From: Cristatella mucedo
Lineage: Eukaryota; Bryozoa; Phylactolaemata; Cristatellidae
DNA: 64,000 nt
Direction of reading: 5' to 3'
Assembly: GCA_009760855.2 (NCBI GenBank)
Contig: WPIO01000126.1
Coordinates: forward strand, 678,001-742,000
In this document: positions 37,804 through 53,119 of the stretch, in pieces
How positions within the stretch are numbered: position 1 is the first letter of the stretch
Layout of the letters: every line of letters begins with the position of its first letter
The notes under the pieces: generated by a model
Database searches by the model: none
What the model was told of the DNA's origin: nothing
The model's input: only the letters and a program-made list of their open reading frames with translations
Program-made: the position numbers and the translations under genes

Positions 37804-38424
37804 TTATTTTGCGGATTCCTGCTCTAAAATATATAGCGTTTCGAAGTCGAAAACGCCGCTGACCTGATTCAGGAACAGCACCGTCAGAATCGTGTCGGAG
37901 CAATCTGAAGACTGTGTTCGCAAGAGCTCAATGAAAGGATTTGCGCTATGGTTGGCTACAATGACGATATAAAAGATGTTAGCAATGATTTTCTTAACAA
38001 TGAAATGGAACCGGTATGCAAGTTCTTGGAAACGTTTCCCGGGAACTTCATTGCCACCCGCTGATCTGAAAAGATTATGCAGGAGGTTCGGAATCGCTGC
38101 GCCGTTGCTCGCCTGGGTAGTATCGCTGATAGTGAGGACGAAGATCCTGACAATATTGGCGCGCCGTTGGCCGGTGCTTATCACAGTGAAAAGTGTGGTT
38201 TTAGTTAATTGATGACACTGCCCCTGATCGCTGTACGAGTGGGCTGTGACATTCGATGTGGTAAGCAGCCGGGCCGTGCGATTAGTGGTTTGTTTTGCCA
38301 AGGGAGTCGGGGACTCCGGTGGGCGAGAGGGGCGAGGAGAGTCGTGCTTCGCCCTGCTCCGTGTGGAGGAGGAATAAACTGGTGGTGTTGCTCGTCGGCT
38401 AGCGTTTTGTGCCGTCCGCGACAA
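37804..38424 (-). CDS. Unrecognised open frame inside the possible transposon
   Basis: About 206 codons, beginning at a TTG rather than an ATG. The translation starts with a basic Ser/Arg/Pro-rich part and continues to a hydrophobic stretch (FHFIVKKIIANIFYIVIVAN). No domain is recognised. The plus strand also carries a 78-codon frame over the same place, so neither may be real. Confidence 0.15.
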   Translation of the reverse strand: MSRTAQNASRRATPPVYSSSTRSRAKHDSPRPSRPPESPTPLAKQTTNRTARLLTTSNVTAHSYSDQGQCHQLTKTTLFTVISTGQRRANIVRIFVLTISDTTQASNGAAIPNLLHNLFRSAGGNEVPGKRFQELAYRFHFIVKKIIANIFYIVIVANHSANPFIELLRTQSSDCSDTILTVLFLNQVSGVFDFETLYILEQESAK

Positions 38425-38659
38425 TAATTCGGGCTACAAAAAGGCTGGAACTAGAGTTTCTTCGACGTACAAGATGATCAGCATGTTGACGGTCATGATC
38501 CGATGGTCATGCAAGATGATCAGCAGTTGACAGAACTTACATGGACGTTCCATCAATTATACTTATCGCTCATATTTGCCTGAGGACTAGGTTTTGATTG
38601 CAAACTAGAATCTTCAACACTGCATTGTCACATAAGTATGCCTCCCTTTCTCTCTCCCT

Positions 38660-38660
38660 C

Positions 38661-38729
<69 letters not shown>
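38660..38729. repeat. (CT)n microsatellite
   Basis: About 70 bp of CT with one CTCCTC break. Confidence 0.95.
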
Positions 38730-39073
38730 GCTCCGATATGGCGCAGACTCGTTGCAGAAAAAAAGAGCATCGGCGCAGAAGGCTGCTTCGGGCGTACAGA
38801 TACGTTCTGTGGGGCGCCCGATGAAGGCACCGGCGGTTGTCCCAAATCAGCCATCATTCTTGAGCTATTTTTCGAAAAAATAGGCTCAATTTTTGTGAGC
38901 AAGCCGTGGATCTTTGCCCTGGATCTGGTCAGCCGCTGCGAACTTTCGAAATGAAAATCATCGTTTTCGAAATCGCTGTCTTTTTGCTGAAGAGTAGAAC
39001 TCAACGAGCCCGAAAGTTTTAGCCTATTTGCATAAAATTTGAACCAACACCCAGGTAGTTATTGCAGTCCGTG

Positions 39074-39101
39074 AACCCGGGTTACCATGGTAACCCGGGT
39101 T
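39074..39101. repeat. Perfect 28-bp palindrome at the right inverted end
   Basis: AACCCGGGTTACCA (39,074-39,087) is followed immediately by its exact reverse complement (39,088-39,101). It looks like two inverted copies of the element end joined head to head. Confidence 0.85.
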
Positions 39102-39414
39102 ACCGCCATCAGGCTCAATTGCTGGATTGGTGCGGATTAATTTCCCGCCTTCGTCCGGCCTTGGCAGTATAGATGTCGCCCAGGGCCTCTCGACTTCACA
39201 CTACCAATTCAGCTCGCAGCAGCCCAGTACAGAGGCTGCAGGTTCGACTGCTTGCACAGTACGACAGCCAGGAGGGAGAATGGGCCGTCACTATCGCCTT
39301 CCGAAAGGTATCGAAAGAAGTCGAAGATAAGTCCTCAACCGTTGTATCAGAGTCAGGTCTCTCTAGTTTGGCCGAGGGGATAATGTGTTGGCCATCAACG
39401 AGCAAGTTAGTGAT

Positions 39415-39490
39415 TTCGAGCCCTGCAGCATATGTTAAGCGCCCGGATAAAGATTAAGTTATTCGAGGGCGCGATACACAAATGAAACAT
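39415..39490 (+). repeat. LINE/SINE family A tail
   Basis: ttcgagccctgcagcatatg, then ttaagcgcccggataaagat, taagttattcgagggcgcga and tacacaaatga. Confidence 0.6.
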
Positions 39491-39499
39491 ATTTTTCCC

Positions 39500-41320
39500 T
39501 ACATCCAATCCGACTTGGTATGACCCTATTTGATTTCGAGGCCGGAAATGCCGCACCCTTTTGCTCATTTCCCGTTGAAAATTCATGCACCGACTTACAA
39601 TGTGGCTCTAAAACCGCAGTCCTCGATGCATGCATCGAATTAAAACTGCAGTCAATAACGCACACAAACCCACATGCACGCAAACACACATACGTATATA
39701 TACACACGTTTACACACACGCTCGGCTGTGTTATTTATGTTCTCATTTTTAAAACCCGAAATCCTCGTGCCAAATTGGATAGCTGCGCCACTTATAACTA
39801 GTCTGGCACCAAAAAGCGTGAGGATAGCGTAAATCTTAAACAGACGATCGTAGACCGATGTTGGCAACAAAGCACTCGAGTTCAATCGTGAGCCCACACA
39901 TTAGTGGTTTCCTGACACAGTCTCAATAGTGCATATATCAGTAACGGATCGTAATGATTACAGGCTTTAACATAGCTAAGCTCTATGCTGATTTTGTCAT
40001 GAGCTTGATGCAATTGAGCGGGTGCCGCCGGTGTCCAAAAGAACCCAGCTGGCCTGCTGTCAATCGACACAAATAAAGTTAATATGAGCAACCATAGCGG
40101 ACGGAAACAGGCGAGCACATGGTTCACGGGTTGCTCCAATTTGATTTTTTGGGTATCGATTCCTCAGAAAAGCGATGAGGCAGCGAGACGACTTTGGTCC
40201 TTGCGAGTAAGGTGACAACCGTCGAGGCTCGGAGCAGCCATGCGAAGCGGCTCTTTACGTTCTCACAGGCGAGTTCTATCGCAAGCCGCTGTTCTAGCGG
40301 CTGGCTCGATCGACTTGCCTGCGTTCCCGAAAAGCAAGAACTGTGATCTGCGCGTGCCAACGCAATATTAGTCTTACACCAGTGTCGCGATTTACGGTAA
40401 TCTGGTGCTCGCGTCATAAAAAACCACCCCAACTAAAGGGCCACATTGCAATACCGTTAGTAAGATTGTGCACATCAGGCAGCTGCCGGAAATGAGGGCC
40501 ACTATTAAGAGAAGCGGCATGCAAACAAACGACAACCTACCTATGAAGCTTGGCGAAAGTTGAAGACATCGCCAGTCGAGTCAGGTAGGGATCTAGCGTC
40601 GGTAGCTAAACTAGTAACCTGAAGTATCCAAACTGATTATAAGCTACGGATATACTGCGTATATACTGCAAGTGGCTCAGCGCACAAGGCTTCCTCAAAT
40701 GTCAGAATTTCAAACGTGCTTTCGGACTTTCCCGTTAAGCGATACCAATTTCTAAAGAGCCTTAATATCAGAAGACCGTGCTCACCCACAGTCCTGCGTC
40801 GACTGTTCGGTCAAAAATAGTCGGAACGCCATCTGCAGTCGATCTCACGAGGCAGATAGGAGTCAGAGCATTGTGTCCGCTAAACACTACAGGAATTTAT
40901 AACTTGACCATTTAAGAGGGAATTGCTTTTAGCGATCGTCGCACTTCCGTAACCTAGCTAGGATACGTGTAGCCACTGCTCTGGATCACGCAATCGAACG
41001 CCCGGTGAGCCTTTTGGCGACTCCGAAAGGATTTCTTGACTGAGTGCCGACTTCCAATTTTTTTCATAGTATGATACCTGTAGAAATGCATGAAACTGTT
41101 TTCGCTATTTTCTCACGTTTGCTTGGGCAAACTTGGCGAGGGCATTTACCTGTAATGTTGACTCATGCAACCGATTTGAAAGCAGCCATTTAGCCCCTGA
41201 ATTCATGCTACCGACTGGTTTCATAGCGAAAACGCCTTAAAAAAGTATTGATGCGATTGTCTGTGATCCGATGATGACATCGACCCTTAAATTCATATGA
41301 TTCATTCGAATAGCACCCTA
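39500..41320. other. Intergenic region, no gene called
   Basis: A short CACA/TATA stretch lies near 39,660-39,720. Otherwise I see no coding, RNA or repeat structure. Confidence 0.5.
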
Positions 41321-41425
41321 AGATAACTTAATCTCTACGAAGGCGCTGTACATAAAGTGCATGGCCTACGACCTTGGTCGCTAAAGGCGAGCTCCTTACC
41401 TCTGGGCCTAACTAGGGCGGCGGTT
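41320..41425 (-). repeat. SINE family A copy
   Basis: In reverse orientation: the tail (cttaatctctacgaaggcgc), a degenerate B-box region (cctacgaccttggtcgctaa) and an A-box-like end (gagctccttacctctgggcc). Confidence 0.55.
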
Positions 41426-41595
41426 GGATTCTGCAGATTATTCTACAGTTCTCCAGCCGCATAGCTAGCTTACCAGTATTTCGCATCTCGGCGTCAAGAA
41501 TAGAATGTGAGGGAGAGTGCCTTGAAGAATCTAAAGGGAGCTAACGGTGAGACTGAAGCTGGAATAAAGAGCGAGACAGGCGTAAAGTACCTATT

Positions 41596-41599
<4 letters not shown>

Positions 41600-41662
<63 letters not shown>
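41600..41662. repeat. (GA)n microsatellite
   Basis: About 63 bp of GA. Confidence 0.95.
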
Positions 41663-41666
<4 letters not shown>

Positions 41667-42960
41667 GGCTGTCGTACAGCGCTAAGCAAATGCTTTTGAA
41701 TTATGATCATGGAAAATGGAATGAACTGACGTTGCAGCAAGAGCGCTTTGCAGGAAACGATAGGCTGCACAGATAAAGAGGCGAATTCCCCGCGAATAAA
41801 TATAGTTCGCCCATATTGGGTACCGAATCTATGTACCACGGTTGTTTTCTGCTTAAGTGATGCGGGCTTGTCATTTTCGGTCCTGCTGCCTCCCGCTGAG
41901 CACGCGCGTCCCCGCTTGTCGCTTAGCGTGCCGCCGACTCCGACTTCTCGATCAGCCTCGATCAGCCCTATCGACGTTGCAATCACATTCACTTATTCAC
42001 GCCTGGCGTGCCGCCGTCCAAGTCAGCCTGCCAGATTCCAAGCCACATCCCGGTCTTGAAGACGTGCACTATGAACGACCAGAGGAGAGGAGCGTCGAAT
42101 CTTGCGCATGACTCGGCACGTGATTCGCGGAATTTCAACACGACCGCCGGTGTCCGCACGTGCACGTGGAGCGCTCAGCGCAGGGGCAGTCGAAGCTCGG
42201 AACGTGCCACTCGCGAACTCGCTGACGCTGTAGCTGTCCAGCCAGGCCAATCGTATTGCCCGTCTGGCTGGCAGCTCTGCAGTGAGTCGATGCCATACAT
42301 TTGGCAGCCGAACTGCTCTACTCATTGTGGCAGCGGCGGCGGTGCTCTACTCGGTGCTCTCGAGTCCGTCGTGAATCGGGCTCTCCTGCCGTTGACGCAA
42401 ATGCTCCCACTCGCTCACCTACGCTTTTCTTTCGCTCCAAGTGCTCGTGCTACCGAACGGGGTCAACTGTCAAATGAGAATTGGCCGCCTCATGCCGGCG
42501 CTGACTCAGCTCAAGAATCTTAATGGGGGCTTTAATCCAGTCATATCCTGCTATACTTAGATCAAGGAATGAAGCTTTTATGTTGCCTGGGCGGCGTCAT
42601 ACCAAGCTCTACCCGGCGAGAAAGAAAAATACGACCGTGTTGGATGGACAGGCACTGCCTGAAGGCACTGTCTGAGCCAATAGCGGTACAGTGATCGAGC
42701 ATTTCTCTACCGACTGTTGCTCAAACTGTGTATTTTCGTTATCTAAAAGCAGAGCCCAGGCGACGGAGCAAGGAAGACCGGTCTAGGAGGAAAGACCCGC
42801 ACCTCGAGGCACGCGCGACTTCGATCGGTACTCTACAGTCGCAATCGGAATGCGGTAGAGACCGGAATTTGCTCGCTAGCCTCCCTACTCGTAGAGTGGT
42901 AGAGGCACCCTGGCACAGCTGCTAGCGGACATCCGCTTTCCTTGAGTGAAGTTCTGCTGC
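41663..42960. other. Moderately GC-rich region, no gene called
   Basis: Several overlapping open frames on both strands and no splice-supported or family-supported gene. Confidence 0.45.
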
Positions 42961-42966
42961 TGCTGC

Positions 42967-43293
<327 letters not shown>

Positions 43294-43299
43294 GTTCTT

Positions 43300-44310
43300 T
43301 TGAAGCCCACTTTCGCGAGTATGCAGGCCAAAACGACGATTTGGGCGCCAGAGGCCATGCGACCGGCACTAACGGTCGTTGCGACAGCAGCAGCAGGGCG
43401 CCAGGCGCGTAGGCTCAGCCACAACTGGCAGGTGCTCGGTGGCAGTAAAAGCAGCTCGCCTCGAGCCTCGCCCCCAGCCCAGCTCGGGTGTCCGGCCAGC
43501 AGCAGTAGCTAGTGGATGATGATGCTGCTGCCGCCACCCCTACTGCAGCTAGCTATCGATCCAGCCAATGCTAAGTAAAGCACTCGCTTCGGGGAGCTAT
43601 TTCCTTTGGGGGCGCGGCTCGGGGCGGCCGGAGTGGCGAGGCTTTAGCGCTAGCTGCGAGCGGTTCGAGCGAGTGCTGCGTTTGATCTGCCAAGATCCAG
43701 CCACGAGGATTCAGCCAGACGCAGCTGGCTTGGCGTACGAAGGGTGTACCCGTCAAACGTGGGCGTGGCAGCTCGCACGGCGGCGAGGAGGCTGGTTGAG
43801 CCAGCTGGCATGCGTTTGCATCTCGGTGGAAAAGAAACGAGGTCTCGGGCGCTGCGAACGTTCCCGGCGAGGTAAATCAGTCTTCCTCGCCAGGCTGTCA
43901 GCGATGATCAATAGATATGTTTACACTCCTCCAATTTGCACGCCTGTTCTGGCATTCTCTCGAAGCAGCAGAGACTGCAGACAGAGCGCTGACTGGTTCA
44001 AATTTCTTCTGAAGGGGCGTGTTTCCGTCGCCGCTGTCACTGGCTACGGTCGGAAATCAACGGGCGCGATGAGTGCCTGAGCTCCGAGACGTAGTAAAGC
44101 TCGGACACCGCACACCCGGTAGTGACCGTCACCCATCGAGAATCAGTCATCGACAGCCGATTGGTGAGAATGGGGGGGGGGGGTTACTTCGCGAGTCAGG
44201 AGGCAGGCGTTCGCTGCTACTGCCAGGTGTCTTCCTTGTGGCAGGCTGGCTTATTTCTTCAGTGGAGCGTCTTCCTGCTTCCTGCGGCAGCTACCCGTTA
44301 TAAATAAATA
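43300..44310. other. GC-rich stretch, no gene called
   Basis: A plus-strand frame at 43,568-44,080 (170 codons) has a GAG|GTAAATC-like donor inside it at about 43,870, and no recognisable domain. A G12 run lies near 44,171. I did not call a gene. Confidence 0.35.
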
Positions 44311-44314
44311 AATC

Positions 44315-44475
44315 CTAGCTGATTAAACAGCCTCTTTTTATAGAGCGACAGAAGAGCTTTTACGGCAATCACCACCGCTTGCAGTGGCGATAAAAAAATC
44401 GCCCACCACAGGAATCGAACCCACAACCTCGGTTCCGAGGTCGTGAAAGCAACCGCCTTACCTAGTGTGCCGTTG
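44315..44475 (-). repeat. SINE family B, full-length copy
   Basis: On the minus strand: A-box region ggcacactaggtaaggcggt, palindromic cacgacctcgg-aa-ccgaggttgtg, B box gggttcgattcctgtggtgg, middle cactgcaagcggtggtgatt and tail ctataaaaagaggctgttta, atcagct. Its order and length match the 56.04 kb copy. Confidence 0.8.
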
Positions 44476-44689
44476 ACAGGCAGCTCTGAGTGGCTGTAGC
44501 GCTAGAGGCGCCACTGACTGACACTGTTCGGAGAACGTGGTCGACGGTCTCCGAAAGTGAATAATGTGCCCACCTGAGCCAGCTCGCCTGCGCAAGTGCA
44601 GTACAGTTCTTTCATTTACGTAGTGAAAAACACAATCTCAAAAGCTCTAGCGTGTCGGCACATATGCATCTCGAGTAAATGATTTATTG

Positions 44690-44810
44690 AGCAGGCTACC
44701 ACTAACCATTCGATCGTGCTTCCTTTGCAGCAAATGTAAAGTGTTTAGAAAGAGATTTAAGTTCTCTGAGGGCGCTATATCAAATGTATCATCATTATCA
44801 TTATTTGGCT
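44690..44810 (+). repeat. LINE 3' tail copy
   Basis: attcgatcgtgcttcctttg and cagcaaatgtaaagtg, then gagatttaagttctctgagg, gcgctatatcaaatg and an ATC/ATT-rich end. Near-identical to the 35.2 kb copy. Confidence 0.7.
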
Positions 44811-45117
44811 GTTGGCGGTAGGAAAGCCTAAGGAATCTAGCATTGAACTCTCGATTGAGTCAAGTTACAGGCTGCGAGTTCTTGTACCTGCTTTCTAGTA
44901 AACTAGTGCTCATAATTCGTTTTTAGAGGTCTTGGTGAAATATCTAATAAGCGGGATGAGCCAGGACGCCGAGGACGACACCAACTGCTCGTTCCATCTT
45001 CGGCCATTTTTTCTACTATCCTCCTCATTAACCTGCCTAGATGTTGCAGCCGCCGATCGAAACTTTTTGTTGGATCGAATTCGGCCCAAGAGTAAAGTTC
45101 TCGCATTTAAAGACTCA

Positions 45118-45200
45118 CGCTCGTGGGTTCGAGCTCTGCGGCAAATGTAAAACGCCTTGATAGACAAGTTCTCTCAGGGTGGTAGAGCAGCGAATTGTAT
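45118..45200 (+). repeat. SINE family A fragment
   Basis: ctcgtgggttcgagctctgc (B box), then ggcaaatgtaaaacgccttg, acaagttctctcagggtggt and an AT-rich end. Confidence 0.6.
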
Positions 45201-48319
<3,119 letters not shown>

Positions 48320-49550
48320 TGAAGAAGTTAAGAGTCCTTTGGGACTGTTCGTCGTAGGTGCGATCCTTCTGAGGTCTTTCTCCTCGGGAGCAACCAATTG
48401 TCCGTTCACTTGGGAGCCGAATGAGCCCGTTTGGTAGCACACTCCTGGGGCGTAGCTTCAGGCTTTCCCGACTGACGAGGTTGACTTTCTTTTCGGATTG
48501 GGTCTTCGAGAGCTTTCGAGCGGTGTGCAGATTTTGTTCTGTGTGTGTAGAACGTGTATAATACAGAATCGTATAATACAGGCCCCAAGATCAATTATAC
48601 ATGCATAATATAAAAGATTCAGATAAATTATAATCCTAAGCTATAAGGTTCCAGTCGCATGTGGGCTGATTGGCTGAGCCGACGAACCGCGCCAGACTCT
48701 AACGTAATGTAATGGCTCTCCACGATTCTCGCACGAAGAGCTGCGGGTTTCACCACATTGTACTCGCTGGTGCTGTTAATCATGGACCGGAAGACAGGCC
48801 CGATCTGGAGTTGCTTTCTTGATCGGTGCAATCCGGATGCATATCGACGACGGCGAACTGTTTCCAGAGGAGCAGGACGTCCCGGTGCTCAGCTAGTGCC
48901 AGGAGATTCGCGAATAAGCAAACAGCCACATCGAGAGAAATAGCGGCGCCGCGGAGCGAACAACGAGTTTTCAAGAGTTTTTATGATTTCATTTAATAAT
49001 ATGTACTTGTATACGTTTATATACTGCATGGTTTTATTGTTTATTATGGGTTTATGGTTTTATCAGTTTATGAATTATATGTAATTATGATGGAATTAGT
49101 TGATGTTTTACAAGGGTGAGTCACTGCTGGAACAGGAGCTGGCAGTGGGAAACAGGATTGAGGGGAGAGTGACTGTGCGGCGTAATGCTGCGAGCGTTGA
49201 CGAAATGCACCAGTGTCGGAGCGCCCCTCGGTGTTTGCATTTCGTCGTTTCTGTACCAGCGCGTGCTCGGTGCAGCTTACATACTGCACAATACATGATC
49301 GGATTGGAAAAATTGTGCATAACATTAGGCGCAGGGCCGTAGACTCTTCGAAAATGCGGTATGCCGTTTTTTGTCTCTAGCAGGCGAAGAGCCTGTCCGA
49401 GCTGCACACCTCCTCGGCTTGCAGACTCGGTCATCGGCTCGCTGAGAGATGGGCGCTAGCAGCAAGCTAACGGAAGCACGTCGGCATTGTTTTATTGCCA
49501 TATTTCCATAGCAAGGATGCTGCCGCAGCACCCACGCAGGGGCATATCAG
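48320..49550. other. Intergenic region, no gene called
   Basis: Ordinary sequence. I see no supported gene or repeat family here. Confidence 0.5.
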
Positions 49551-49553
49551 CAT

Positions 49554-49712
49554 GCATGGTAGCTCAGCAGGTAAGGTGCTCGCTCTTCACGACCGAGGTC
49601 GTGGTCTCGAATCCTGCAGTGGGAGATCCTGTATTGCCAGCTGCAAGCGGTAGTGATAGCCGTTAAGGCTCTTCTGCAGCTATACGAGATGAGGCCGTCA
49701 AATAAGCTTATA
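49554..49712 (+). repeat. SINE family B copy
   Basis: catggtagctcagcaggtaa (A box), cacgaccgaggtcgtggt, ctcgaatcctgcagtgggag (B box), ctgcaagcggtagtgatagc and tail gagatgaggccgtcaaataa, gctt. Confidence 0.8.
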
Positions 49713-50820
49713 GATTTGCTTTGTGATAGTTGACTCAGCGGCACGGCAGCCTTGCTGGATACTGCAACGAAGATCAATCAGTGATCTCTTCAAATACTCA
49801 CGTGATATCAAAGCTGACAAGAAATACTCTTGTTGGAAGCAGCTGTGGCTGTCGTTAGAATAGACGTCAACAATCAGCATTAAATAAATAATAGTGATTT
49901 TGGCGAGAACTAATGACGATGTCATGTAAGTATGCAGTAAACGTAGCAGCAGATTAGCTAAACTTTTGGTCGGGTCCATTGCTGCATGTCAGGTGCAACT
50001 GCTTAATTTTCATCGCGGGTCTGCCTGACAAAGGACTAAGCAATTTGACCTAGCCGCCATGCACTTATGGACTTATGGACAATCCTCTTCTGGTCAGACA
50101 CGTCGTCTGTCTATACAGTGTACAACTTGTATTGCTATTATCATTTACTAAGCAACTAGAGAAACTTTTTCAATGCCAGTTTCTCACAGCCATTTGCTGT
50201 CACTGGCCGCACCACCGCTCTTCTTAAAAACCTTCTCCCTGCTGCGGTTATTCCTCGAGACTTGAGCCACAAGCACGATGACGTGACCATATGGCGGGCT
50301 GGCATTCTGCCATGGCGTGAGACCGCGATCGGCCTCAGCCTCGGCGGAAATCTTGAAGTGTGCGTTCGCGCGGCTCGTCGACAAATGTGCTCCGTGTTCT
50401 GTAGGTGACCCGAATGCTGTAAAGGGCAGCCAGGCCGTTAAAAGGCAGCCGGTCTATTAATGAATGGCATCACTGGCATTCTACCGTGCCGAACCTTTCT
50501 TCGAAAAGCCTCGCTAGTCTTGGCATTCGCCTTCAGAAAATGGCCAAGACATGCTCGACTTCGTGAGTACGGTCATCGCACAGACAGAGGACGTGGCAGA
50601 AGGTAGAGTGCCGTTTTGACTTTGCTGAAGGCAAGCTTCGCTGTGCAATGCATTTGCACGCGAAGCTCTCAACCGGGATAGACGAAAGCCCAGCTGACAG
50701 CTGCGAATGTTAAGGCAGCCTAGACGTGAGCACAAACGAAGCGCAATGCCTCGTACAGCATTTTCGGTAGCAGCTTGCATGAATAGACTCGGTGGCAGTA
50801 GGCCAATTGCTTTCTACAGC
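49713..50820. other. Intergenic region, no gene called
   Basis: Minus-strand frames around 50.2-50.8 kb contain a Cys/His-rich word (CHVLCLCDDRTHEVEHVL) that recalls the terminal zinc-knuckle region of some non-LTR elements. It is too short to call. Confidence 0.4.
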
Positions 50821-50821
50821 G

Positions 50822-50899
50822 TTATATATATATATATATAAATGAATTATATATATATATATATATATATTCATTTATATATATATATATATATAAATG

Positions 50900-50991
<92 letters not shown>

Positions 50992-51017
50992 CATTTATAT
51001 ATATATATATATATTCG

Positions 51018-51057
<40 letters not shown>
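50822..51057. repeat. (AT)n array with ATTCATTT interruptions
   Basis: About 235 bp of AT repeats, interrupted several times by attcattta or its complement aaatgaatt. That word is the end of the adjacent SINE A tail. Confidence 0.95.
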
Positions 51058-51059
<2 letters not shown>

Positions 51060-51195
51060 CATTTATATAGCGCCCCAAGAGAACTAATCTCTATTCAGGC
51101 GCTTCACATATGCCTCGGGGCTCGAGCCCACGACCTCAGTCAGACCTTGGTCGGGGCGAGCACCTTAACCGCTAGACCAAACCAGCTCGGCGTTT
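51058..51195 (-). repeat. SINE family A, full-length copy
   Basis: On the minus strand: gctggtttggtctagcggtt (A box), aaggtgctcgccccgaccaa, gaggtcgtgggctcgagccc (B box) and tail gcgcctgaatagagattagt, tctcttggggcgctatataa, atgaatt. The 3' end runs into the AT array. Confidence 0.8.
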
Positions 51196-51831
51196 GCGAA
51201 GGCGCCTTGTACCACACAGTAGTAGTCTCCATTCTATATGAGCTCGAAGGCTGCTCACCGAGCGGAAGTAGTACTTGAGATTTTGTCCTCGGTGATCGTC
51301 GGGGGGGGCAGGAATAGCTAGAGGGAGGGGGCGAATGTCCCCCGGCCCCGGCCCCTGGCTTGGCGAATAGCTCAGCATATGACAGAAACAGATAGTGTAT
51401 GCTCGTGAGGGGAAGGTGTACCCGTCGGCGTCCGCGAGTCTCTATCGCTTTTGTTGCTGACTGCTGCTCGATCTCGCTCTGCACAGGCGCAATCGTGTCA
51501 CTTCGCACCGAACAGACATCGACCGTCGAGGTTAGTCGGTGCAATCAAGCTGCTGTCGTGTTGAAATGAGGCCTACTGCAGTTAGTCGCCTTGAAACTCT
51601 TATAGCTCCGGTTGGCAAGTGATGACTGGGCGACCACGAAGTAGCCTCATGCTTTTGGTGGAAAGTCGCCGGGTATAATTTCCGTTTTCGTTGTACTTAG
51701 GGGATCCGAGTCACGCTCCGGCCGACACGGTGCAATGGGCTAGCCAGGTAAGGAGTCACCGTATGCCTCTTCTTCTTTTCATCGTACTAGGCAGACCTGA
51801 GCCATGGGCTGGATGGCGCAGTACTATAGTT

Positions 51832-51856
51832 CTGCACATAGCTCAGCTATGTGCAG
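51832..51856. repeat. Near-perfect 25-bp palindrome
   Basis: CTGCACATAGCT (51,832-51,843), one C, then AGCTATGTGCAG (51,845-51,856). Partial repeats of agctcagctatgtgcag follow to about 51,900. Confidence 0.8.
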
Positions 51857-52344
51857 AAAATATGTATAGCTCAGCTATGTGCAGCTCAGCTTTGTGCAGA
51901 AGATCCATGCTGCGGCCAGCTTAGTTGGTATGACTCTTGGTTTGTATCTACCAGTCAACAAGAGACCACTGAAACTACCTGGGGAGCACGACCAAGTGAA
52001 GGCCGACCAGCTAGATTTATGCCTAGGATAAAATGCAAACTAGGATGGCACTTTTTGGTAGCTATCTATTACAAGATTTTCGGAGGTCAACCCAATAAAG
52101 CAGTGGGCCAGTCCGATCCCTAGTTCATTATCCGGATACGTATAGCAAGTATTGAAAATGCAGCCGGCATTATACGTAACGGTTCCAGCTCGCCACAGAG
52201 TACTAGCGAGCTCAAGAAGACAATCTTGTCAGCGCAACGACCATCCCCTGCAGTTGATATAAGAAAGATACCGGAAATTTTCCTACCGAGATTATTAAAA
52301 TTTATTCAGGAGACTGGCATACGAGTTCTTGCAGCATCACATCT

Positions 52345-52447
52345 CGTCGGATCAAGCGAGTGCAGAGGTCAACACAGCGTGCACTTGCAGCGTCAGGATC
52401 ACGTCGGATCGCGAGAGTGTGGAGGTCCGCACAGCGTGCACTTGCTG
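52345..52447. repeat. 57-bp imperfect tandem duplication
   Basis: Two units start cgtcggatc at 52,345 and 52,402. Both contain gagaggtc/ggaggtc-like words and cacagcgtgcacttgc. Confidence 0.75.
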
Positions 52448-52714
52448 TTGCTGCACTATATAATGCTGAGCAAGAATTCATGAGCAGACAGGACACTGAG
52501 TTACAATCTTTTTATCTTATCTTTGTTTCTGGGTAGTGAGTGTTGTTTCTTATTTTCGCTGGACTCACAGGTCGACACACCTGCCTCTTAACCAGCCCGT
52601 TAGTTGCATTGTGTAAATGAGGCTGGCGAATCAGCTAACTTTTTACTCTGGAGGGCAAGGCGAGCATTTCCACCAGGATTTGCTAGATTTGCCAAGGACA
52701 ACGTGAGAAAAGCT

Positions 52715-52870
52715 TGGCAGGTTTAACAGCCTCGTTTTTAGAGCAACAGAACAGTCTTATCGACGATCAACGCCGCTTGCAGTTGGCAATAAACAGTCAG
52801 CCAAGTGCAGGATTCGAACCCACAACCTCGGTCGTGAAGAGCGAGCACCTTACCTCCTGGGCTACCGCGA
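52715..52870 (-). repeat. SINE family B copy
   Basis: In reverse: ggtttaacagcctcgttttt, agagcaacagaacagtctta, ccgcttgcagttggcaataa, gtgcaggattcgaacccaca and acctcggtcgtgaagagcga. Same order as the other B copies. Confidence 0.75.
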
Positions 52871-53119
52871 ACATGTTGGCGGACCCAATTTAGGGACTGA
52901 TTCGTGAAAGTGATTAACTGCATAGCTGCAAATCTTGGAAAAACCCAAATTCTAAATCGTTGTCGTCATTTTTGTGTAACTTCAGTATACATGCACGCTA
53001 CTTTTGATTTATTTGAAGTTTCGTCTGACTACATGACAGCCAGCGGACGCGAATTAGCCCGTTTTCTGAGAAATTACAAAGTTCCAGTGTCCTAGTCAAA
53101 CAAGCAAAGTTTGTGGGGA

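Larger units (their letters stand above)
37738..39125. mobile_element. Possible DNA transposon with about 32-bp inverted ends
   Basis: The left end (about 37,738-37,770) begins aattgagcccgacggcggtt followed by acccgggttacc. The right end (about 39,087-39,118), read in reverse, begins aattgagcctgatggcggta followed by the same acccgggttacc. That is about 29 of 32 matching positions. The roughly 1.4-kb interior has open frames on the minus strand (37,804-38,424 and 38,570-39,004), a CT microsatellite, and no transposase motif I recognise. I could not find a convincing target-site duplication. It may be a non-autonomous or decayed element. Confidence 0.45.
51196..52714. other. Intergenic region, no gene called
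   Basis: Contains a 25-bp near-palindrome at 51,832 and a 57-bp tandem duplication at 52,345. No supported gene. Confidence 0.5.

Noticed and set aside
44318-44475. Functional tRNA gene at this or other tRNA-like sites
   Set aside because: Each has A- and B-box-like words but an expanded or palindromic anticodon region, a non-tRNA 3' extension and several copies. They are SINEs.
50200-50780. LINE C-terminal zinc knuckle on the minus strand
   Set aside because: A Cys/His word is present, but there is no supporting reverse-transcriptase sequence around it.
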